Shown here in pieces: positions 16,249-25,719 of a DNA stretch of 33,948 bases. This DNA comes from Bacteroidota bacterium (lineage in GTDB: Bacteria; Bacteroidota; Ignavibacteria; Tepidaquicellales; Tepidaquicellaceae), in the NCBI GenBank assembly GCA_018266895.1, contig JAFDZQ010000036.1:1-33948 (forward strand). The letters run 5' to 3'. Within the stretch, counting starts at the first letter, position 1. The number at the start of each line of letters is the position of its first letter. The notes beneath the pieces are model-generated. The model did no database searches and was not told where the DNA came from. It saw only the letters and a program-made list of their open reading frames with translations. The position numbers and the translations under genes were made by a program.

Positions 16249-18786
16249 ATGGACAGTAACTTTTCAAACAGAGTGCAGGATGTAATCAGACTCAGCAGGG
16301 AAGAAGCCATAAGGCTTGGTCACGATTATATCGGTACGGAGCACCTTCTTTTGGGAATAATCAGGGAAGGTGAAGGTATAGCTATTAAGATTTTTAAAAA
16401 TCTGGGAGCTGATGGGTTCAAAATAAAAAAAACAATTGAGGATACTGTAAGAATGGCAGGGGGAACATTAACGGTCGGAAACATTCCTCTAACAAAGCAA
16501 GCCGAAAAAGTTTTAAAAATAACTTACCTCGAAGCCAAGCTTTTTAAATCAGATGTTATCGGAACGGAACATCTTCTCCTTTCTATCCTGCGTGAAGATG
16601 ATAATCTTGCAGCACAGATTCTGCATCAGTTCAATATAAATTATGAAGCCGTTAAAGCTGAACTTCTAAATATACTCAGCGGAAAGCCAACCGGAAATCA
16701 GCCTTCGCCAAAACCCGGTTCGGAAAAAAAACAGGACAGAAGCAAAACCCCTGTCCTTGATAACTTTGGCAGAGATCTCACGAAGATGGCAATGGAAAAC
16801 AAACTTGATCCGATTGTCGGCAGAGAAAAAGAAATTGAAAGAGTCGCTCAGGTCTTAAGCAGAAGGAAAAAGAACAATCCCGTGCTTATAGGAGAACCCG
16901 GCGTCGGGAAAACAGCAATAGCTGAAGGACTTGCGCTGAGAATTATCAATAAAAATGTTTCCAGAGTCCTTCACAACAAAAGAGTAGTCACATTAGACCT
17001 GGCAGCACTGGTGGCAGGTACAAAGTACAGAGGTCAGTTCGAGGAAAGAATGAAGGCAGTAATGAATGAACTTGAAAAAGCAAAGGATGTAATTCTTTTC
17101 ATTGACGAACTTCACACAATTGTCGGAGCGGGAGGAGCAAGCGGATCGCTTGATGCATCAAATATTTTCAAGCCTGCATTGTCAAGAGGAGATCTTCAGT
17201 GTATTGGAGCTACTACCCTGAATGAATACAGGCAGTATATTGAAAAAGACGGAGCTCTTGACAGAAGATTTCAGAAAATTATGGTTGAACCTACTACAGT
17301 AAATGAAACTGTTCAGATACTTACAAATATCAAAAGCAAATATGAGGAACATCATAATGTTAAATATTCCGATAAAGCCATTGAAGAAACTGTCATGCTG
17401 AGTGACAGATATATTACTGACAGATTTTTACCGGATAAAGCAATAGATGTAATGGACGAAGCCGGTTCGAGAGTTCATCTTTCCAATATTATCGTTCCGA
17501 AAGAAATTGTGGATCTTGAAGCTGAAATAGAAAAGATAAGACAGTTTAAAAATCAGGTTGTAAAAAATCAGAATTATGAAGAGGCAGCAAGATTAAGAGA
17601 TAATGAAAAAAAATCACTCTCGGATCTTGAGCAAATGAAATTAGACTGGGAAATAAAATCCCAGAGCATGATTTATGAAGTAACAGAACAGAATGTGGCG
17701 GATGTTGTAGCCATGATGACGGGTATTCCCGTAAATCAGATTGCTGAAGCCGAGTCTCAGAGACTTGTAAAGATGGAAGAGTATCTGAAGGAAGTCATTA
17801 TCGGACAGGATGAAGCCGTTGTTAATATTTCAAAAGCCATCAGAAGAGCGAGGGCAGGATTAAAAGACCCTAACAGACCTATCGGGTCGTTTGTATTTCT
17901 GGGACCTACCGGAGTCGGTAAAACCGAACTTGCCAAACAGCTTGCAAAATTTTTATTTAATACGGAAGATTCTCTGATAAGAATAGATATGAGTGAATAT
18001 ATGGAAAAATTTAATGTGTCAAGGCTTGTAGGAGCTCCTCCGGGATATGTCGGTTATGAAGAAGGAGGTCAGTTAACAGAGAAAGTCAGGAGAAAACCTT
18101 ATTCCGTGGTTTTACTGGATGAAATTGAAAAAGCTCATCCTGATACATTTAATATTCTACTGCAGGTGCTTGATGACGGTGTTCTTACCGACGGACTCGG
18201 AAGAAAGGTAGATTTTAAGAACACTATCATTATCATGACATCCAATATCGGAACGAGAGATTTAAAACTTGATAAAGTGTTCGGATTCGGTGAGCCGACG
18301 AATAAATCAAATTATGAAAAAATCAAAGGTACAATTGAAGACTCCGTGAAAAGAGTTTTCTCACCGGAATTCCTTAACAGAATAGATGAACTTATTGTAT
18401 TCAAGCAGTTAGAGAAGAGTGATATTGTGAAAATTGTGGATATTGGAATAAAACGACTGCTCTCCAGAATTCAGCTGCAGGGTGTAAAAATAGACGTTTC
18501 GAAATCTGCACTTGAGTTTCTGGCGGAAAAAGGATTTGATCAGAACTTCGGAGCCAGACCATTAAGAAGGGCAATCCAGAAATATCTTGAAGATCCTTTA
18601 AGCGAGGAAATATTGAAAGGTAACCTTAAGGACGGTGAAAAGATAAAAGTTAAATTTAAAAAAGGAAGCGAAGCTCTTACTTTTACCGACGATAAAAGCG
18701 ATGACAAAGCCGTTGCTGATAAAGAACCCGATTCCCAGGACGAGAATATAAATGAGTTAGAGGAATCAAAGGAGAATAAAGAATAA
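16249..18786 (+). CDS. clpC: ClpC-type AAA+ unfoldase of the Clp protease
   Basis: An 845-residue HSP100 protein with the ClpC plan. The double Clp N-domain is at 1-145 (repeats around [16 protein letters not shown] and [14 protein letters not shown]). The first AAA domain has Walker A GEPGVGKT (215-222) and Walker B FIDELHT. The middle part is short with a UVR-like helix pair ([15 protein letters not shown]), not the long ClpB coil. The second AAA domain has GPTGVGKT (552-559), then the D2-small domain. A hydrophobic loop with FGFG after a RDLK segment is where the ClpP-binding loop is expected. The C-terminal 35 residues are acidic and low in complexity. It unfolds proteins for ClpP. Five bases separate it from fabH, so the two are co-transcribed. 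Confidence 0.95.
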   Translation: MDSNFSNRVQDVIRLSREEAIRLGHDYIGTEHLLLGIIREGEGIAIKIFKNLGADGFKIKKTIEDTVRMAGGTLTVGNIPLTKQAEKVLKITYLEAKLFKSDVIGTEHLLLSILREDDNLAAQILHQFNINYEAVKAELLNILSGKPTGNQPSPKPGSEKKQDRSKTPVLDNFGRDLTKMAMENKLDPIVGREKEIERVAQVLSRRKKNNPVLIGEPGVGKTAIAEGLALRIINKNVSRVLHNKRVVTLDLAALVAGTKYRGQFEERMKAVMNELEKAKDVILFIDELHTIVGAGGASGSLDASNIFKPALSRGDLQCIGATTLNEYRQYIEKDGALDRRFQKIMVEPTTVNETVQILTNIKSKYEEHHNVKYSDKAIEETVMLSDRYITDRFLPDKAIDVMDEAGSRVHLSNIIVPKEIVDLEAEIEKIRQFKNQVVKNQNYEEAARLRDNEKKSLSDLEQMKLDWEIKSQSMIYEVTEQNVADVVAMMTGIPVNQIAEAESQRLVKMEEYLKEVIIGQDEAVVNISKAIRRARAGLKDPNRPIGSFVFLGPTGVGKTELAKQLAKFLFNTEDSLIRIDMSEYMEKFNVSRLVGAPPGYVGYEEGGQLTEKVRRKPYSVVLLDEIEKAHPDTFNILLQVLDDGVLTDGLGRKVDFKNTIIIMTSNIGTRDLKLDKVFGFGEPTNKSNYEKIKGTIEDSVKRVFSPEFLNRIDELIVFKQLEKSDIVKIVDIGIKRLLSRIQLQGVKIDVSKSALEFLAEKGFDQNFGARPLRRAIQKYLEDPLSEEILKGNLKDGEKIKVKFKKGSEALTFTDDKSDDKAVADKEPDSQDENINELEESKENKE

Positions 18787-18791
18787 GATAT

Positions 18792-19796
18792 ATGGAAAAC
18801 AAAGGTCCTTTTAATGCAAAAATAACTTCAGTTGGCCATTATGTTCCTGACAGGATTATTGACAATAAGTTCTTTGAAAACTTTCTTGATACAAATGATG
18901 AATGGATTAAAACCAGAACCGGCATAAGCGAAAGAAGAAGACTTGATAAGGAGCTTCCGACTTCTTATATGGCTGTCAGGGCAATTCAGGATATGCTGTC
19001 TAACAGGGGAATCGGAATTGAGGAAATCGATCTGATAATTGTTGCAACCGTAACTCCCGATATGATGTATCCTTCCACAGCCTGCATTATCCAGAAAGAA
19101 CTCGGAGCGAAAAACGCATGGGGATTTGATATACTTGCCGCATGTTCCGGTTTTATTTTTTCATTAACTACTGCAATTCAGTTTATTCAGAACGGAACGC
19201 ATAAAAAAGTAATTGTTGTCGGTGCAGATAAAATGTCCGCAATTGCCAACATGGAAGACAGAAACACATGCATTTTATTCGGTGATGCTGCAGGGGCTGT
19301 ACTGCTTGAACCTACTGAAGACAGGGATTCGGGAATTTTAGATACGATTATGAGAATTGACGGTGAAGGCGGGAAATATCTTTATCAGCTTGGCGGAGGA
19401 AGTCTGAATCCTTCGACTCATGAAACGGTCGACAAGAGAATGCATTTTGTTTATCAGGACGGCAAAAGCGTTTTTAAGGATGCTGTAAAGGGAATGGCGG
19501 ATATTTCATATGAAATTATGGAAAAAAATAATATCACTGCCGATCAGATTTCTTATCTCGTGCCTCATCAGGCAAACATGAGAATTATTACAGCCTGCGC
19601 CGAAAGAATGGGAATCTCAATGGACAAAGTCATGGTAAATATTCATAAATACGGCAATACTACATCAGCAACAATCCCGACCTGTATTTCAGAATACTGG
19701 AAAAACGGAAAAGTCAAAAAAGGTGATTATCTTATTTTGTCAAGTTTCGGAGCGGGTTATACCTGGGGTTCAATTCTTCTTAAATGGGCTTATTAA
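18792..19796 (+). CDS. fabH: 3-oxoacyl-ACP synthase III
   Basis: A 334-residue KAS III, the enzyme that condenses an acyl-CoA (acetyl- or branched-chain) with malonyl-ACP to start fatty-acid synthesis. The catalytic triad is complete: Cys118 in LAACSGF, His259 in VPHQANMRI and Asn289 in KYGNTTSATIP. The start region WIKTRTGISERRR is typical, and the C-terminal LSSFGAGYTWGSILLKW forms the last strand pair. Length and motifs are canonical for FabH. It follows clpC by 5 bases and is closed by a strong terminator, so clpC-fabH forms a unit; the pairing has no obvious biochemical logic. Other fatty-acid genes that usually surround fabH (plsX, fabD, fabG) are not here. Confidence 0.96.
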   Translation: MENKGPFNAKITSVGHYVPDRIIDNKFFENFLDTNDEWIKTRTGISERRRLDKELPTSYMAVRAIQDMLSNRGIGIEEIDLIIVATVTPDMMYPSTACIIQKELGAKNAWGFDILAACSGFIFSLTTAIQFIQNGTHKKVIVVGADKMSAIANMEDRNTCILFGDAAGAVLLEPTEDRDSGILDTIMRIDGEGGKYLYQLGGGSLNPSTHETVDKRMHFVYQDGKSVFKDAVKGMADISYEIMEKNNITADQISYLVPHQANMRIITACAERMGISMDKVMVNIHKYGNTTSATIPTCISEYWKNGKVKKGDYLILSSFGAGYTWGSILLKWAY

Positions 19797-19804
19797 AATT
19801 AATC

Positions 19805-19845
19805 ATCCTGATGAAAATTTAACTTTCATCAGGATATTTTTATTT
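19805..19845 (+). terminator. Intrinsic terminator of clpC-fabH
   Basis: ATCCTGATGAAA (19805-19816) and TTTCATCAGGAT (19824-19835) form a perfect 12-pair stem with a 7-base loop, followed by ATTTTTATTT. It begins 8 bases after the fabH stop. Confidence 0.93.
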
Positions 19846-20012
19846 CCATATCAAATTTCAGATTCTTTCTTTTTTAATTCAATTTTAACTGATCCCTTCA
19901 GATTTTGTTTCCTGTCTTCACTGCAAATAATAAAATATTATCATACGATATATAATATTACGAATTAAAATCTAAATATTAATAAGTTATATTAGTGATA
20001 AATCACATCATC

Positions 20013-20882
20013 ATGTTTTCGGCAAATTTAAAATCTTATTCCAAAATAAATATAGGTCTGCGGATACTCGGTAAAAGGAAAGACGGTTACCACAATCTCG
20101 AGACCATTTTTTATCCTGTGAAACTTCACGATGATGTGTTCATTAAGATTGAATCTAATCCTGAAAATACAAATTCAGTTATCCTTAAATCCAATAAATC
20201 GTTTATTCCGCTTAACATTGAAAATCTGTGTTATAAAGCAGTCGTAAAGTTTTTTACTTACTTTAAAATTAAGGATTATTATAAAATTACAATTGATATT
20301 AAAAAAATGATACCTGTAGGAGGCGGACTCGGAGGAGGAAGTTCAGATGCGGCAACTGTTTTAAAATTCTTAATAAAATTTTTCCAAATAGATGTAGATA
20401 TCAACAAATTAAAAATAATTGATCTTGCGCTGTCTTTAGGCAGCGATGTTCCTTTTTTCCTTGTTTTAAAACCCTGTTACGCATCCGGCAGGGGAGAGAA
20501 AATGAAAGTTCTTAATAATTTCAGATTGAGTTATAATATACTGATTGTCAATCCGAATCTACATGTCTCTACAAAATGGGCTTTTGAAAAACTCAGTCTG
20601 AGCCGGGAAGTCGAAAAGGAATCAGTTCTTAATGAAATAAATTATTTCGATTTAAAACTTAAGAATCACTTTGTAAATGATTTTGAAGAAGTTGTATTCA
20701 GTAAGTACCAGACTCTGAAACAGATAAAAGATGAACTCCTGCAAAAAGGATCAGTATATGCTTCCATGAGCGGAAGCGGAGCAACAATGTACGGGTTTTT
20801 TGAAAAAGACAAAATGCAGAGTATGACTGAATGCAGGGAATACTTCAATGTTAAAAAATATTTTACTTTTATCTCCGACTGA
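20013..20882 (+). CDS. ispE: 4-diphosphocytidyl-2-C-methyl-D-erythritol kinase
   Basis: A 289-residue GHMP kinase that phosphorylates CDP-ME in the MEP pathway of isoprenoid synthesis. The N-terminus SYSKINIGLRILGKRKDGYH (catalytic Lys11) and the ATP loop PVGGGLGGGSSDAA (101-114) are diagnostic. Asp145 in LGSDVPFFL is the catalytic base, and the C-terminal ASMSGSGATMYGFF is the third GHMP motif. I chose the ATG at 20013. A GTG at 19995 in frame would add MINHII, which relatives do not have, but it cannot be excluded. It stands alone after the fabH terminator and ends 13 bases before the convergent DUF5683-like gene. Confidence 0.94.
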   Translation: MFSANLKSYSKINIGLRILGKRKDGYHNLETIFYPVKLHDDVFIKIESNPENTNSVILKSNKSFIPLNIENLCYKAVVKFFTYFKIKDYYKITIDIKKMIPVGGGLGGGSSDAATVLKFLIKFFQIDVDINKLKIIDLALSLGSDVPFFLVLKPCYASGRGEKMKVLNNFRLSYNILIVNPNLHVSTKWAFEKLSLSREVEKESVLNEINYFDLKLKNHFVNDFEEVVFSKYQTLKQIKDELLQKGSVYASMSGSGATMYGFFEKDKMQSMTECREYFNVKKYFTFISD

Positions 20883-20895
20883 AAATCAGGTCTAA

Positions 20896-21771
20896 TCAGA
20901 AAGTAATTTTAACTTCAGCAACGGGTATAACTTTTTTCTGTCCGTAGTAAGTATGATCCTCTTTCATTTTTAAGCCGGCTTTGACTTTTAAATCTTTGTT
21001 GAACATTGAGACGCTCCATGCGGCATCCGCAGAGCTTAACAAATGATTAAGCACCACAAGTGTCAGAGATGTTGTTCCTTTATTATAGTAATCATTTGCT
21101 TTTTGTCTGTCATAGGAATAACCGATAAACATCTCAGTCTTATAGCTTCCGTAATTATTTCTGTTGACAACGCTAAGATCGGCATCCGCCCAGCCGGTGA
21201 CAAAATTCTGATATTTCCCGATCAGTTCGTAGTATTGCTGTTCGCCGAATGGAGGAAGCTGATGGGAAAAATTCTGAGCTTCCACAATATTTATCTTTCT
21301 CCTGAGCTCATATTTATCGGCAGTAAGATCTATACCATCTGCGCCGCTGAAACTCTGTTCCTTCAGCCATCTGCCGTATTTGTAAATATCCCAGTTATTA
21401 TCCGCAAAATTCTGAAAACTTTCAGTCTGATCATTTCCTTTTTTCTGAAAAACAGAATATGCCGTCCATAGTCCAGCTTCCAGACCAAAAAAGATAGCAG
21501 ACTTTATAAAACTTTTAGCATAGAACTCTCCGGCTCCGGGAATTACACCCGAAAGCAATGCACCAAGAATCGGGGATTTAGTATTATCTTTAGCTATTTC
21601 TTTAAATTTAATTTTATCATTCAAATCCGATGAATTTTTGAATCCTGAATTCTGATTTATAAACCTGTTAATTACTTCAGTCCTTCTGAATTGAGTTGAC
21701 TCCTGGGCAAAATTAATTTTAGAATAACTGAATGTGATTATCAGTGCAATTATAAGCTGGATGGTTTTCAT
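20896..21771 (-). CDS. DUF5683-like exported membrane protein (second copy)
   Basis: A 291-residue protein of unknown function with a signal peptide (MKTIQLIIALIITFSYSKIN, cleavage after about residue 22). The core at about residues 66-95, SPILGALLSGVIPGAGEFYA then a hydrophobic helix, matches the DUF5683-type motif in which Ser-Pro and Pro-Gly-x-Gly-x-x-Tyr precede membrane segments. The rest is polar, with Tyr- and Asn-rich stretches, and a second hydrophobic stretch near residue 235 (TTSLTLVVLNHLLSSADAAW). The gene at 22516-23277 is a paralogue sharing the same core but little else. It is the last gene of the leftward dsbD-truA operon, starting 1 base after truA. A role in envelope assembly is only a guess from location. 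Confidence 0.8.
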   Translation of the reverse strand: MKTIQLIIALIITFSYSKINFAQESTQFRRTEVINRFINQNSGFKNSSDLNDKIKFKEIAKDNTKSPILGALLSGVIPGAGEFYAKSFIKSAIFFGLEAGLWTAYSVFQKKGNDQTESFQNFADNNWDIYKYGRWLKEQSFSGADGIDLTADKYELRRKINIVEAQNFSHQLPPFGEQQYYELIGKYQNFVTGWADADLSVVNRNNYGSYKTEMFIGYSYDRQKANDYYNKGTTSLTLVVLNHLLSSADAAWSVSMFNKDLKVKAGLKMKEDHTYYGQKKVIPVAEVKITF

Positions 21772-21772
21772 T

Positions 21773-22513
21773 TTAATAATAAATTTTATTTAAAAATAGG
21801 GCATTAGCCGGTAAATAGTGAATTCTGAATTTTTCTCCCTTTAAGATTAATTTTTCTGTAAGCTCCGGATCTGATTTTCCTCTTCCTATATCGAGAGCAC
21901 AGCCAATTACAGCTCTTACCATTGAATGAAGAAATCTGCTTGCGGTAATTGTAAATATTATTTCATTTTTTGACTTCAGAAAACGGTATTTAAATTCAAA
22001 TATCCTGCAGTTAAAATCAAAGTTATCTGTTTTGTTTTTACACAGCGATTTAAAGTTTCTGACACTCTTAATAAAACTTATAAAACCTTCAATCCTGACA
22101 AAGTCCGGTATATAATTTATTCTGTAATAATGATCACCTGATATAGATTTCTTTTCAGTAGTAATATAATACAAATATTCTCTTTTCCTCGCAGAGTACC
22201 GCGAATGAAAATCAACAGATACTTTTGTAATACTTTTTACGGTTATAGAATCAGGCAGAATTGAATTAACGGATCTGATGAATGAATTTCTGTCAATTTT
22301 AACATCACTATGAAAATTCGCTGTCTGATTATATGCACTGACTTTAGAATCCGTCCTTCCTGCCCCGGTCAGCTTTAATTCAGACTTCAGTAGAATGCTC
22401 AATGCCATCTCAATCTGATGCTGAATCGTGTTCTCAGTGTAACTTTGTTTCTGCCAGCCGTTAAAACTCAAGCCGTCATATTCTATGGTTAATTTATAGT
22501 TATACAAAAACAT
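21773..22513 (-). CDS. truA: tRNA pseudouridine(38-40) synthase
   Basis: A 246-residue TruA, which makes pseudouridine at positions 38-40 of the tRNA anticodon stem-loop. The N-terminal EYDGLSFNGWQKQ, then the catalytic GAGRTDSKVSAYNQTANF with Asp55 (Asp60 in E. coli), and later REYLYYITT and RFLHSMVRAVIGCALDIGRG are all family motifs. Length is normal. It is embedded in a tight leftward operon: 2 bases after the upstream DUF5683-like gene and 1 base before the downstream one. This spacing strongly suggests translational coupling to the envelope genes around it. Confidence 0.96.
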   Translation of the reverse strand: MFLYNYKLTIEYDGLSFNGWQKQSYTENTIQHQIEMALSILLKSELKLTGAGRTDSKVSAYNQTANFHSDVKIDRNSFIRSVNSILPDSITVKSITKVSVDFHSRYSARKREYLYYITTEKKSISGDHYYRINYIPDFVRIEGFISFIKSVRNFKSLCKNKTDNFDFNCRIFEFKYRFLKSKNEIIFTITASRFLHSMVRAVIGCALDIGRGKSDPELTEKLILKGEKFRIHYLPANALFLNKIYY

Positions 22514-22515
22514 TG

Positions 22516-23277
22516 TCAGAAATTTTTACTCATATTTATTCTGACACCGTCAAAGCTGTAATCATTTTTATAAAGTAATTCAGGTTCAATGTTTAAAGTG
22601 GCGGATTTTTTGTTGTAGCTTTTTGAAAGCAGATAAGCGCTTATTCCGCTGATTATCCGGTTAGCCACAAGCAGACTTCCAAAAACGATTCTTGTATTGA
22701 AAATTCTTTCACTGCTTTTTCTCTGGGATTCATAAATTTTCTGATTCTGCAGATTATCCCAGTCCCAGTAAAACTGATCCACATTATACAGCAGACCATA
22801 TTCTCCTCTTGTAAGTTTATCATTATTGTACTCGTAAATATTATCGTAGCTTCCTATGTTTGCATAATAATCATCGTCCTTACCGCCTGCATTTGCTGTT
22901 TTAGCATGCTCCACGGAAAATACCCTGGATTGGTTCCTGACATCATTTCCGTATATGTTCAGAGACGCCAGTCCAAGCCATGATGCAGCATCCACGCCAA
23001 GATAATATTTGCCTACATCCATTCTGTCTATATAAAAATGTCCGGCGCCGGGCAAGATGAGTGAGAACAACAAAGCAAGTCCGGGAGATCTGGATGATTT
23101 TGTAACTGCAGTTTTATTATTTATTTCTGATAAAGAATTGAATTTATCAGATTTCATATTAAGAATTTTTTCAGTCAGTTCATTTTTACTGAATGATTCT
23201 TTTTCCGGGTATTGCGAAAAGACTGTTGAATTAAAACAAAAAATTAAAGCTAAGGATATTACGGTTACTATTTTCAT
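22516..23277 (-). CDS. DUF5683-like exported membrane protein (first copy)
   Basis: A 253-residue protein with an N-terminal signal (MKIVTVISLALIFCFNSTVFS). Its core SPGLALLFSLILPGAGHFYI (residues 64-83) followed by a hydrophobic segment is the DUF5683-type motif. A tyrosine- and aspartate-rich middle (YYANIGSYDNIYEYNNDK) precedes a second hydrophobic stretch (IVFGSLLVANRIISGISAYL). It shares this plan with the gene at 20896-21771, so the two are distant paralogues on either side of truA. It starts 2 bases after dsbD ends. Function unknown; the family is widespread in Bacteroidota and is thought to sit in the envelope. Confidence 0.8.
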   Translation of the reverse strand: MKIVTVISLALIFCFNSTVFSQYPEKESFSKNELTEKILNMKSDKFNSLSEINNKTAVTKSSRSPGLALLFSLILPGAGHFYIDRMDVGKYYLGVDAASWLGLASLNIYGNDVRNQSRVFSVEHAKTANAGGKDDDYYANIGSYDNIYEYNNDKLTRGEYGLLYNVDQFYWDWDNLQNQKIYESQRKSSERIFNTRIVFGSLLVANRIISGISAYLLSKSYNKKSATLNIEPELLYKNDYSFDGVRINMSKNF

Positions 23278-23279
23278 TT

Positions 23280-25148
23280 TTACTGATTAATATTTTGAAG
23301 TGAAATTATTTTTTTCCTGAATTCATCAGGTTTTAAAAAGCCGGTAACCCTGAGTTCTTTTATTTCTTCTCCTCTGGAATTCATGAAAATTACCACAGGA
23401 AGACCTTTGATATTATATTTATTTGTAATGCTTTCGTTTTCGTTTGTCAGATCGATTTTGATAGTATTTAATGTCTCTGAAAGTTCTGCGATCTGAGGAT
23501 CTGTATATGTGTATTCGTCAAGTTCCTTGCACTGAGCGCACCAGTCAGCGTAAAAATCAATCATCACCGGTTTGTTTTCCGCCGAAATACTTTTTTCAAT
23601 TGATTCTACTGAATTAAGAACTTTCCAGCTGACCTGTTTATTCTTCTCCTGCGGCTTAAACATCCACGCACCGTATAAAATCGCAAGAATTGCCAGTAAA
23701 TATTTAATTTTTGTATAAACATTTGAGCTCATACCTTTCTTATCAATAAAAATAAGATACAAACCTGAAATTATTATGTATGCCGGAAAAATTACGGAAA
23801 AAATATTTTTCGGGATCAATGGTGATAAGGTATTCAATGCCATGCCGAATAGTATTAATCCGAAAATTATTTTGATGCCTTCCATCCACTCTCCTGATCT
23901 TGGCAGCTTGCTGATAGAGCTTGAAGATGCAGCAAGAAAGACATAGGGAAGTCCCAGACCCATTGACAGAACAAAGAAAAGCAGAAATCCCGTAAATACA
24001 TTTCCAAGCTTTCCTACATATACAAGCAAACTTAGTACAAATGGTCCGATACAGGGAGCTGCAATGAATCCGACTGTCAGTCCCATCAGTACAGATCCGA
24101 GATAACCTGACCGGTTTTTATTTCCCATAAGAGCAAGATTCTGGGGAACTCTGATCTCAAACAAGCCAAACATACTTGTTCCGAGAACGATAAGAATCAG
24201 AGCGATTGCAATAATTACAAAAGGATTCTGAAGTGCGGTTCCGAGCAGACTTCCTGTAAGTGCCGCAAAAACTCCCAGCGCAGAATAAGTTACGGACATT
24301 CCAAGCGCATAAAACACACCCATTAAAATGCTTTGGGATTTGCTGCCGCTGCTCTGAGCTCCGAAATAACTGACCGTAATCGGGATAAGCGGATAAACGC
24401 AAGGAGTGAGATTCAGGGCAAGTCCGCCGAGAAAAATCAGAAACAGACTTACCGCCAGACCTTTGTCTTTGATCCAGTTCGATACCTGATCCTCATCAGT
24501 AACGGGAGAATCCGATCTTTCATTTTCCTTTAGCGAAGATACTTTTTTACCGGATTCTGAATTTTCTGAATTGTCAGAATTATACCTGTAAGGATTCGAA
24601 AAATTTACTTTTGCGAAAATATCTTTATTGATACCGGCTGCAGAAGAGTTATTGTCAATTTTAATTCTAAAATTACCTGTTTCAGATTTCGGAGGATAAC
24701 ACGCTTTATCATCGCATGCCTGATAATTTACCTTTACAGGTAACTCATATTCCCCGTTTTTTACACTCCCGTTATATATAAAAGTCAGTCCGATATAAAC
24801 TTCACCCTCATAAACATTCATTTCATTTTCACTGAACTCAAATTTAAGCTTTTTAGCTTCAGGATAATAAAGATTAATTAATTTGAAATTTTCAGCAGAA
24901 CTTGAAATCTCGGTTTTTATAAGAGAAGGATCATCTACTTTGTATGAATTTATATGGTACTTTTCTTTTACGGTAATTTTAAGAACAGCTTTTATTGTAT
25001 CAGACTTCCCTGAATCATTTGACGAAGAATATTTGTCTTTATTTAAATAGAAATTCAGACTTACATAACCGGAAGACTGGGGAAAAATATTTAAAGGAGA
25101 AAAAAATAGAATTATTCCGAGTACAGTTAAGATATGATTTTTAATCAT
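23280..25148 (-). CDS. dsbD: DsbD-type thiol:disulfide interchange protein
   Basis: A 622-residue three-domain reductant transporter. A signal peptide (1-25) is followed by the periplasmic alpha domain (about 26-180) with Cys145 and Cys150 in YQACDDKACYPP. Eight membrane helices (about 230-500) contain the reactive pair Cys250 (NLTPCVYPLIP) and Cys366 (AAPCIGP). The C-terminal thioredoxin domain has Cys537 and Cys540 in DWCAQCK. It carries electrons from cytosolic thioredoxin to periplasmic oxidised proteins, for example for cytochrome c maturation or disulfide repair. All six redox cysteines are present. It is the first gene of the operon continuing into the DUF5683-like and truA genes. A Ser/Asn/Asp/Glu-rich linker (190-222) separates the first domain from the membrane part. 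Confidence 0.95.
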   Translation of the reverse strand: MIKNHILTVLGIILFFSPLNIFPQSSGYVSLNFYLNKDKYSSSNDSGKSDTIKAVLKITVKEKYHINSYKVDDPSLIKTEISSSAENFKLINLYYPEAKKLKFEFSENEMNVYEGEVYIGLTFIYNGSVKNGEYELPVKVNYQACDDKACYPPKSETGNFRIKIDNNSSAAGINKDIFAKVNFSNPYRYNSDNSENSESGKKVSSLKENERSDSPVTDEDQVSNWIKDKGLAVSLFLIFLGGLALNLTPCVYPLIPITVSYFGAQSSGSKSQSILMGVFYALGMSVTYSALGVFAALTGSLLGTALQNPFVIIAIALILIVLGTSMFGLFEIRVPQNLALMGNKNRSGYLGSVLMGLTVGFIAAPCIGPFVLSLLVYVGKLGNVFTGFLLFFVLSMGLGLPYVFLAASSSSISKLPRSGEWMEGIKIIFGLILFGMALNTLSPLIPKNIFSVIFPAYIIISGLYLIFIDKKGMSSNVYTKIKYLLAILAILYGAWMFKPQEKNKQVSWKVLNSVESIEKSISAENKPVMIDFYADWCAQCKELDEYTYTDPQIAELSETLNTIKIDLTNENESITNKYNIKGLPVVIFMNSRGEEIKELRVTGFLKPDEFRKKIISLQNINQ

Positions 25149-25271
25149 TCAGATAATAAGGAACTTTAAAATTGAGATTTAAATTAATTTTAATATTTAT
25201 ATCAATATAATATAATTTAGCAAAAAATAATACTAATAATGTGGGTTTTTGCTTAAATTTAAAAGCCAATG

Positions 25272-25303
25272 TTGACTTTATTATGTCATATAGTGTATAT
25301 TTG
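25272..25303 (+). promoter_or_regulatory. Bacteroidetes-type promoter
   Basis: TTG at 25272-25274 and TATATTTG at 25296-25303 are 21 bases apart, matching the -33 TTG and -7 TAnnTTTG consensus of the Bacteroidetes primary sigma factor. It lies about 97 bases before the TTG start at 25400 in an otherwise gene-free gap of 251 bases. Confidence 0.6.
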
Positions 25304-25385
25304 TATAAGATTTTATCTGAGACCTATTGAAAAATCTACCGACCACTTAAAAATATATGCAATTTTCTAAATAATTAATTTAAAA

Positions 25386-25402
25386 CAGGAGAATTAAAAT
25401 TG
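25386..25402 (+). promoter_or_regulatory. Ribosome site deciding a TTG start
   Basis: CAGGAGA at 25386-25392 is a strong Shine-Dalgarno sequence 7 bases before the TTG at 25400. No in-frame ATG exists near the N-terminus, so TTG is taken as start. Confidence 0.7.
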
Positions 25403-25648
25403 AAACCAGCCGTAAAATCCAAGAGCGACAATCCACTGAGCGAGCTAATTGATGATAATGTTTATAATACTTTGAAGAAATATAAACTCCTTGATGAAAA
25501 AGCAATAAGAGACTATAAAATAAGGCAAATGTACAAAGAAATGAGGCGGGAAATGAGTGCCGGTGAAGCTATAGATAAAATCCAGGAATTGTTTCCGTAC
25601 CTTCAGTTTGATACTATCAGAAAAATTGTTTATCAGGTTTCAAAGTAG
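25400..25648 (+). CDS. Small conserved-looking basic protein, possible helix-turn-helix
   Basis: An 82-residue protein that I cannot name. It is highly charged and predicted helical throughout. The second half, EMSAGEAIDKIQELFPYLQF then DTIRKIVYQ, has the rhythm of a helix-turn-helix in which EAIDKI and DTIRKIV would be the two helices, as in short DNA-binding proteins. The first half RDYKIRQMYKEMRREM is a basic amphipathic helix. It sits alone in its own unit with a Bacteroidetes-type promoter, a good ribosome site and an intrinsic terminator, which argues for a real gene with independent control. A role as a small transcription regulator is plausible but not shown. No membrane or export signal. 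Confidence 0.75.
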   Translation: MKPAVKSKSDNPLSELIDDNVYNTLKKYKLLDEKAIRDYKIRQMYKEMRREMSAGEAIDKIQELFPYLQFDTIRKIVYQVSK

Positions 25649-25671
25649 TCATCATACAGATTTTTAATATT

Positions 25672-25703
25672 AAGCCGGTCCATATTCTGGGTCGGCTTTT
25701 TTT
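25672..25703 (+). terminator. Intrinsic terminator of the small basic protein gene
   Basis: AAGCCGGTCC (25672-25681) and GGGTCGGCTT (25689-25698) pair over 10 positions (two of them G-T) with a 7-base loop, followed by a T-run to 25703. It ends 17 bases before nadE. Confidence 0.9.
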
Positions 25704-25719
25704 GTAAAATAATTAAAAA

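Noticed and set aside
21043..21471. A 142-codon plus-strand frame inside the DUF5683-like gene
   Set aside because: Antisense to a gene with signal peptide, family core and operon context.
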